From: Mycobacterium xenopi
GTDB lineage: Bacteria; Actinomycetota; Actinomycetes; Mycobacteriales; Mycobacteriaceae
Assembly (NCBI RefSeq): GCF_009936235.1
Contig: NZ_AP022314.1
Location: 3,534,001 to 3,598,000 of the forward strand
DNA: 64,000 nucleotides
Direction of reading: 5' to 3'
The notes under the pieces are model-generated. The model saw only the letters and a program-made list of their open reading frames with translations, was not told the DNA's origin and made no database searches. The translations under genes and the position numbers were made by a program. Below, piece by piece: positions 60,100 to 64,000 of the stretch. How positions within the stretch are numbered: the stretch's first letter is position 1; each line of letters begins with the position of its first letter.

Positions 60100-61251
60100 G
60101 TGCAACAGATTAACGGAGCCCGTGAAGCGGTACGGACCCTCAACCCCGGGTATTTCGCACTGGTGATGGCCACCGGCATCGTGTCGATCGCGATGTACCA
60201 CCACCGCGCCTACACCCTGTCAGTGGGGTTGCTGTGGCTGACCTGTTTCGCCTACGCCGTGCTGCTGGCTCTGAGTGCAGTACGAATCATGGCTTACCGC
60301 AAAGATTTTGGTGAGGACTTCGGTAATCCGGGCCGAGCATTCGGGCTGTTCACCTTCGTCGCCGCCACCGACGTGTTCGGCACCCGGCTGGCCATCGACG
60401 CCCACCACGCGGTTGCGTTGGCACTGTTGGCAGTCGGCTGGATCAGCTGGCTGGTGCTGGGCTACCTGGTGCCGTGGACGGCGGTGCTGCGGTACCGTCA
60501 CCGGCCCGTCCTTCAGGACGCGAACGGCACCTGGTTTATCTTCGTGGTCGCAAGCGAATCCGTCGCCGTGCTCGCGGCTGCGCTGGAACCCGCGCTCGGG
60601 CAGCAACGCCGGGAACTGGCTTTGTTGGCGGTGTTTTCCTGGTCGGTCGGTGTGTTCCTCTACGGGGGCACCGGTGTCTTGGTCACCGGCCGCATGTTGC
60701 TCTATCCGCTGCGCCCCGAGGACCTCAACCCGCAGTACTGGGTGTCGATGGGCGCCACCGCCATCACCGTGCTAGCCGGCGCCCGCATCGTGGAGATGGC
60801 CAACGCGCCCATGGTCGCTGCCACCCGGGGTCTGATCGCCGGAACGTCGGTGGTCTTCTGGGCCTTCGGCACATGGTTAATTCCGCCGCTGGTTGCCGCC
60901 GGCATCTGGAAGCACATCGTCCACCGCATCCCGCTGCGCTACGAAGCAGGGCTATGGAGCGTGGTGTTCCCGCTGGGCATGTACGGCGTCGGCGGCCACT
61001 ATCTCGGTCAGGCCGACCATCTGCCGATCGTCAGAAGCATCAGCGACATCGAAAGCTGGTTTGCCTTGGCGGTGTGGGCGATCACGTTCATCGCGATGCT
61101 GCACCACCTGCTGACCACAGTCGGCCGACCGGCCCGCTGGCGCGCTAGGCAGAGGGTTGCTCAGGCCGAGCGAAAGCCCAGTTGTCAGGATTCTTCTGCG
61201 AATACACCACCGGCAGCAGGTCACCCCTCGTCGGCCATTCGTCGACGTTGA
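60100..61251 (+). CDS. TehA/SLAC1-type (TDT family) anion channel or transporter
   Basis: This protein has about 348 family residues and ten helices: AVRTLNPGYFALVMATGIVS (TDT start), GLFTFVAATDVFGTRLAID, FSWSVGVFLYGGTGVLV and WSVVFPLGMYGVGGHYLGQA. The pore Phe of SLAC1/TehA may correspond to the F in the middle helices. Known members move nitrate, chloride, malate or sulfite, so here, 14 bp after narI, nitrate uptake or nitrite release is likely. The start is GTG 60100. The last 36 codons lie antisense in the next gene and have no family character. Confidence 0.82.
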   Translation: MQQINGAREAVRTLNPGYFALVMATGIVSIAMYHHRAYTLSVGLLWLTCFAYAVLLALSAVRIMAYRKDFGEDFGNPGRAFGLFTFVAATDVFGTRLAIDAHHAVALALLAVGWISWLVLGYLVPWTAVLRYRHRPVLQDANGTWFIFVVASESVAVLAAALEPALGQQRRELALLAVFSWSVGVFLYGGTGVLVTGRMLLYPLRPEDLNPQYWVSMGATAITVLAGARIVEMANAPMVAATRGLIAGTSVVFWAFGTWLIPPLVAAGIWKHIVHRIPLRYEAGLWSVVFPLGMYGVGGHYLGQADHLPIVRSISDIESWFALAVWAITFIAMLHHLLTTVGRPARWRARQRVAQAERKPSCQDSSANTPPAAGHPSSAIRRR

Positions 61252-61477
61252 CGGCCATGCGCTGATAGACGGTGTGTTCGTTGACCGTGGGTCCGTTTAT
61301 GACCCCAGTAATGGTGACGTACTGCTCGCCGGTGACGTCCGGGCGCGGGCTCACGCCGGTGACCAGTAGCGTGCCGTGCACCGCGTCCTGGCCCGGGCCG
61401 CGTCGGATGAACCGGGGCGCCAGCAACACCGCCAGCGTTGCGATCAGCAGAAGCAGCACACCAATTTCCCAGCCCAC
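61145..61477 (-). CDS. Small membrane-anchored conserved protein
   Basis: This 110-residue protein has a single N-terminal helix (GWEIGVLLLLIATLAVLLAP) followed by a soluble domain of strands: VHGTLLVTGVSPRP, GEQYVTITGVINGPTVNEHT, VYQRMAVNVDEWP, LPVVYSQKNPDNWAFAR. The fold is unknown to me. The start is GTG 61477. It is divergent from hisN with a 23-bp gap and overlaps the TehA-like frame at its 3' end. Confidence 0.75.
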   Translation of the reverse strand: MGWEIGVLLLLIATLAVLLAPRFIRRGPGQDAVHGTLLVTGVSPRPDVTGEQYVTITGVINGPTVNEHTVYQRMAVNVDEWPTRGDLLPVVYSQKNPDNWAFARPEQPSA

Positions 61478-61500
61478 ATCGCCAATGGTAGGACTGCTGC

Positions 61501-62280
61501 ATGGGCCACGATCTCGCGCTCGCATTGATGCTGGCCGATCGCGCGGATGCGGTGACAATAGCCCGGTTCGGCGCGCTGGATTTGCGGATCGACACGAAGC
61601 CGGACCTGACACCGGTCACCGACGCCGATCGCGCCGTCGAATCCGAGGTGCGTGAAGCGCTGCAAGCCAAGCGGCCCGACGACGACATAGTGGGTGAAGA
61701 ATTCGGCGGCGCAACGGCTTTCAGCGGTCGGCAGTGGATCATCGACCCGATCGACGGCACCAAGAATTTCGTGCGCGGCGTGCCGGTGTGGGCGAGCTTG
61801 ATCGCGTTGCTCGACGACGGAGTGCCGACGGTCGGGGTTGTCAGCGCGCCGGCGCTGCGACGACGGTGGTGGGCGGCCAGCGGCGCCGGCGCGTTCGCGG
61901 CAGTCGACGGCTCGCCGCCCCGTCGGCTGGCGGTGTCGTCGGTGGCGCGGCTGGACACGGCCAGCCTGTCGTTTTCCAGCCTGTCCGGCTGGGCGCAGCT
62001 GGGCCTACGGGAACGCTTCCTCGGGTTGACCGACGCGGTGTGGCGGGTACGCGCCTACGGCGATTTCTGGTCCTACTGCCTGGTGGCCGAGGGCGCTGTC
62101 GACATTGCCGCCGAGCCGGAGGTGTCGGTGTGGGACCTGGCGCCGCTGGACATCCTGGTGCGCGAAGCGGGCGGAACATTCACCAGTGTCGACGGCACCG
62201 CGGGCCCGCATGGTGGTAGCGCGGTAGCTACCAACGGCCTACTGCATGACCAGGTGCTTTCGACGCTTTCACGCGGGTAG
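61501..62280 (+). CDS. hisN: Histidinol-phosphatase HisN (inositol monophosphatase family)
   Basis: This 259-residue IMPase-fold phosphatase has DLTPVTDADRAVESEVREAL, the metal motifs DIVGEEFGG and WIIDPIDGTKNFVRG, and C-terminal WDLAPLDILVREAGG. M. tuberculosis Rv3137 of this family is the histidinol-phosphatase of histidine synthesis, recalled from literature; the same role is inferred here by synteny. ATG 61501. Confidence 0.9.
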   Translation: MGHDLALALMLADRADAVTIARFGALDLRIDTKPDLTPVTDADRAVESEVREALQAKRPDDDIVGEEFGGATAFSGRQWIIDPIDGTKNFVRGVPVWASLIALLDDGVPTVGVVSAPALRRRWWAASGAGAFAAVDGSPPRRLAVSSVARLDTASLSFSSLSGWAQLGLRERFLGLTDAVWRVRAYGDFWSYCLVAEGAVDIAAEPEVSVWDLAPLDILVREAGGTFTSVDGTAGPHGGSAVATNGLLHDQVLSTLSRG

Positions 62281-62302
62281 CCTGGTCGCCGGGGACCATA
62301 CC

Positions 62303-63391
62303 ATGAGTGATCAGTTCACGATCGCCACCAAGCACTGGCACCGTCTCGACGACGGCCGGATTCAGTGTGACGTATGTCCCCGCGCCTGCAGGCTCCACGA
62401 GGGCCAGCGGGGACTGTGTTTCGTCCGTGCTCGCATCGACGACCAGATCAAGCTGACGAGCTACGGGCGCTCCAGCGGGTTTTGCGTCGACCCGGTGGAG
62501 AAGAAGCCGCTCAACCACTTCCTGCCCGGGTCGGCGGTGTTGTCGTTCGGCACCGCGGGTTGCAACCTGGCCTGCAAATTCTGCCAGAACTGGGATATCT
62601 CGAAATCCCGCGAAGTCGACACGCTGGCCAGCCAAGCCACCCCGGAGGACATCGCCCGGGTTGCTGACGAATTAGGTTGCCGCAGTGTAGCTTTCACATA
62701 CAACGACCCGACGATCTTTTGGGAGTACGCCGCTGATGTCGCCGATGCTTGTCACGAGAATGGCATCAAAGCGGTTTCGGTGACGGCTGGCTACATGTGC
62801 CCGGCGCCTCGGGCGGAGTTCTATCGGCACATCGATGCCGCCAACGTCGACCTCAAAGCTTTCACCGAAGACTTCTACCGCCGGGTGTGCGTCGGGCACC
62901 TGCAGGACGTGCTTGACACGCTCGTCTACCTGCGCCGCGACACCGATGTGTGGTTCGAGATCACCACGTTGCTTATTCCCGGACGCAATGACAGTGACGC
63001 CGAAATCACCGCCGAGTGCGAGTGGATCCGCGAAAACCTTGGCGTCGATGTGCCGGTGCATTTCACCGCGTTTCACCCCGACTACAAGATGACCGATACC
63101 CCGCCGACCCCATCCACCACCCTGACCCGGGCCCGCCGGATCGCGCTCGGCGAAGGCCTGCGGTTCGTCTACACCGGCAACGTGCACGACACGGAGGGCG
63201 GGACCACGTGCTGTCCTGGTTGCGGGGCCGCGGTCGTGGTTCGGGACTGGTATGCGATCCGGCACTACGCGCTGGCCGACGATGGTCGCTGCCAAGCCTG
63301 CGGCTACCGGCTGCCCGGCGTCTACGACGGGCCGGCCGAAGGCTGGGGCCGGCGTCGGCTGCCCATCTGGACGAGCCTGTCGCAGGTGTGA
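62303..63391 (+). CDS. AmrS-like radical SAM enzyme (annotated PflA in M. tuberculosis)
   Basis: This 362-residue radical SAM protein has an N-terminal ribbon CDVCPRACRLHEGQRGLC, the cluster motif CNLACKFCQNWDISK (Cx3Cx2C), AFTYNDPTIFWEYAADVADA, FHPDYKMTDTPPT and a C-terminal zinc ribbon CCPGCGA..CQACGYR. This layout is the AmmeMemoRadiSam/AmrS group rather than a true pyruvate formate-lyase activase. The chemistry is a radical reaction of unknown target. The start is ATG 62303, 22 bp after hisN. Confidence 0.88.
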   Translation: MSDQFTIATKHWHRLDDGRIQCDVCPRACRLHEGQRGLCFVRARIDDQIKLTSYGRSSGFCVDPVEKKPLNHFLPGSAVLSFGTAGCNLACKFCQNWDISKSREVDTLASQATPEDIARVADELGCRSVAFTYNDPTIFWEYAADVADACHENGIKAVSVTAGYMCPAPRAEFYRHIDAANVDLKAFTEDFYRRVCVGHLQDVLDTLVYLRRDTDVWFEITTLLIPGRNDSDAEITAECEWIRENLGVDVPVHFTAFHPDYKMTDTPPTPSTTLTRARRIALGEGLRFVYTGNVHDTEGGTTCCPGCGAAVVVRDWYAIRHYALADDGRCQACGYRLPGVYDGPAEGWGRRRLPIWTSLSQV

Positions 63392-63407
63392 AGTAGTTAA
63401 CAGAGCT

Positions 63408-63435
63408 CCCTATCTTACTCCGGAGTAAGATAGGG
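63408..63435. promoter_or_regulatory. Perfect 28-bp palindrome upstream of fadE24
   Basis: The half-site CCCTATCTTACTCC (63408-63421) is followed by its exact complement (63422-63435), giving a perfect uninterrupted dyad with core TACTCCGGAGTA. It starts 17 bp after the AmrS stop and ends 35 bp before the fadE24 ATG. It is most simply a repressor operator of fadE24, of TetR or MarR type; the regulator is not in view. Confidence 0.7.
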
Positions 63436-63470
63436 TTATCCGCACTGCCCCAACGACCCAGGCTGCTGTC

Positions 63471-64000
63471 ATGACTAACACCGTCTCCACCAACGGCCGC
63501 GCGAAGCGGGCCGGCCGCAAAACCGCCGTCGGAGAGCACAGGCACAAGCGCACCGGCATCGACATCGCGCTGGGGTTGCTCACCCCGATCGTGGGCCAGG
63601 ATTTTCTGGACAAATACCACCTCCGCGATCCGCTCAACCGCACCTTGCGCTACGGGGTCAAGACAAGCTTTTCGGTTGCCGGCGCTACCACCCGACAGTT
63701 CAAGCGGATCCAAGGCCTGCGCGGCGGGCCGACCCGGCTGAAGGCAAGCGGCCGCGACTACTTCGACCTAACGCCCGACGACGACCAGAAGATGATCGTC
63801 GAAACCGTCGATCAGTTCGCCCAAGAAATCTTGCGTCCGGCGGCGCCGGAGGCCGACGAGGCGGCCGAGTACCCGCGCGACCTGATCACCAAGGCCGCGG
63901 AACTGGGAGTGACGGCGGTCAATGTTCCCGAAGATTTCGACGGGATCGCCGCGCATCGCTCCAGCGTCACCAACGTCCTGGTAGCCGAGGCACTGGCCTA
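63471..64000 (+). CDS. fadE24: Acyl-CoA dehydrogenase FadE24 (5' part only)
   Basis: ATG 63471 opens a frame running off the window end after about 176 residues. It begins TNTVSTNGRAKRAGRKTAVG; conserved parts are LTPIVGQDFLDKYHLRDPLN and LTPDDDQKMIVETVDQFAQE, then ITKAAELGVTAVNVPEDFDG, the start of the acyl-CoA dehydrogenase N-terminal helical domain. The recalled M. tuberculosis order pflA-fadE24 (Rv3138-Rv3139) matches. It is likely co-regulated with fadE23, outside the window. Confidence 0.88.
   Translation, partial: MTNTVSTNGRAKRAGRKTAVGEHRHKRTGIDIALGLLTPIVGQDFLDKYHLRDPLNRTLRYGVKTSFSVAGATTRQFKRIQGLRGGPTRLKASGRDYFDLTPDDDQKMIVETVDQFAQEILRPAAPEADEAAEYPRDLITKAAELGVTAVNVPEDFDGIAAHRSSVTNVLVAEALA

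Overview
The window is chromosomal DNA from a mycobacterium, probably a slow grower outside the M. tuberculosis complex. It is GC-rich, uses many GTG starts, and encodes a tmRNA whose tag (ADSHQRDYALAA) is the mycobacterial one. The gene order matches, from memory, the M. tuberculosis H37Rv stretch from about Rv3055 to Rv3139: TetR, dinB2, SDR, TetR, cyp136, double GntR, fadE22, ligB, cstA ... pgmA, two crcB, DUF488 ... CitE-like ... ssrA, DinB-like, smpB, ftsX, ftsE, proline-rich protein, mscS, prfB, fprA ... hisN, amrS/pflA, fadE24. Locus equivalences are recalled, not searched.

Layout. (1) 1-4.9 kb: TetR-dinB2 and a TetR-SDR operon divergent from cyp136. (2) 4.9-8.0 kb: accessory block with a LeuA regulatory-domain-only protein, a DUF302 protein and a nickel-hydrogenase maturation operon hypA-hypB-protease-hypC, with no hydrogenase in view. 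(3) 8.0-18.4 kb: a GntR regulator with two tandem modules, an Ltp2-like thiolase-fold protein divergent from a DUF35 partner, double-length fadE22, an SDR, ligB, cstA. (4) 18.4-23.2 kb: accessory genes (PAP2/Aur1-like, 2-hydroxyacid dehydrogenase, degenerate Nudix protein, secreted histidine phosphatase, secreted 4-Cys protein) ending at tRNA-Ala. (5) 23.3-34.8 kb: frameshifted pgmA, paired Fluc/CrcB channels, an orphan MbtK-like acyltransferase, an amidohydrolase/Rieske oxygenase/TetR cluster, an F420-type oxidoreductase, a PhyH dioxygenase with a decayed enoyl-CoA hydratase, and a CitE-like lyase.

(6) 34.9-43.2 kb is a degenerate mobile region: a kinase/regulator deletion fusion, an IS110 fragment, a 13E12 HNH protein, a broken hipA with apparently intact hipB, a secreted GH5-like glycosidase overlapping an S51 peptidase, an IS1081-type remnant, a small toxin-antitoxin pair and a full IS1081-like element. 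(7) 43.6-52.9 kb is conserved housekeeping: ssrA close to smpB (trans-translation), ftsEX (division), prfB (termination), fprA (ferredoxin/adrenodoxin reductase). (8) 53.4-61.3 kb: respiratory nitrate reductase narGHJI plus a TehA/SLAC1-type anion channel, placed between fprA and hisN. narG carries two opposite frameshifts. (9) 61.5-64.0 kb: hisN, an AmrS-like radical SAM gene and the start of fadE24 behind a perfect 28-bp palindrome.

Several frameshifts (narG twice, pgmA, hipA, the kinase remnant) lie in homopolymers or GC-rich runs. Some could be assembly errors, but hipA, echA and the kinase also carry truncations or deletions and look genuinely decayed. Intergenic stretches over 300 bases without a gene are described as entries.
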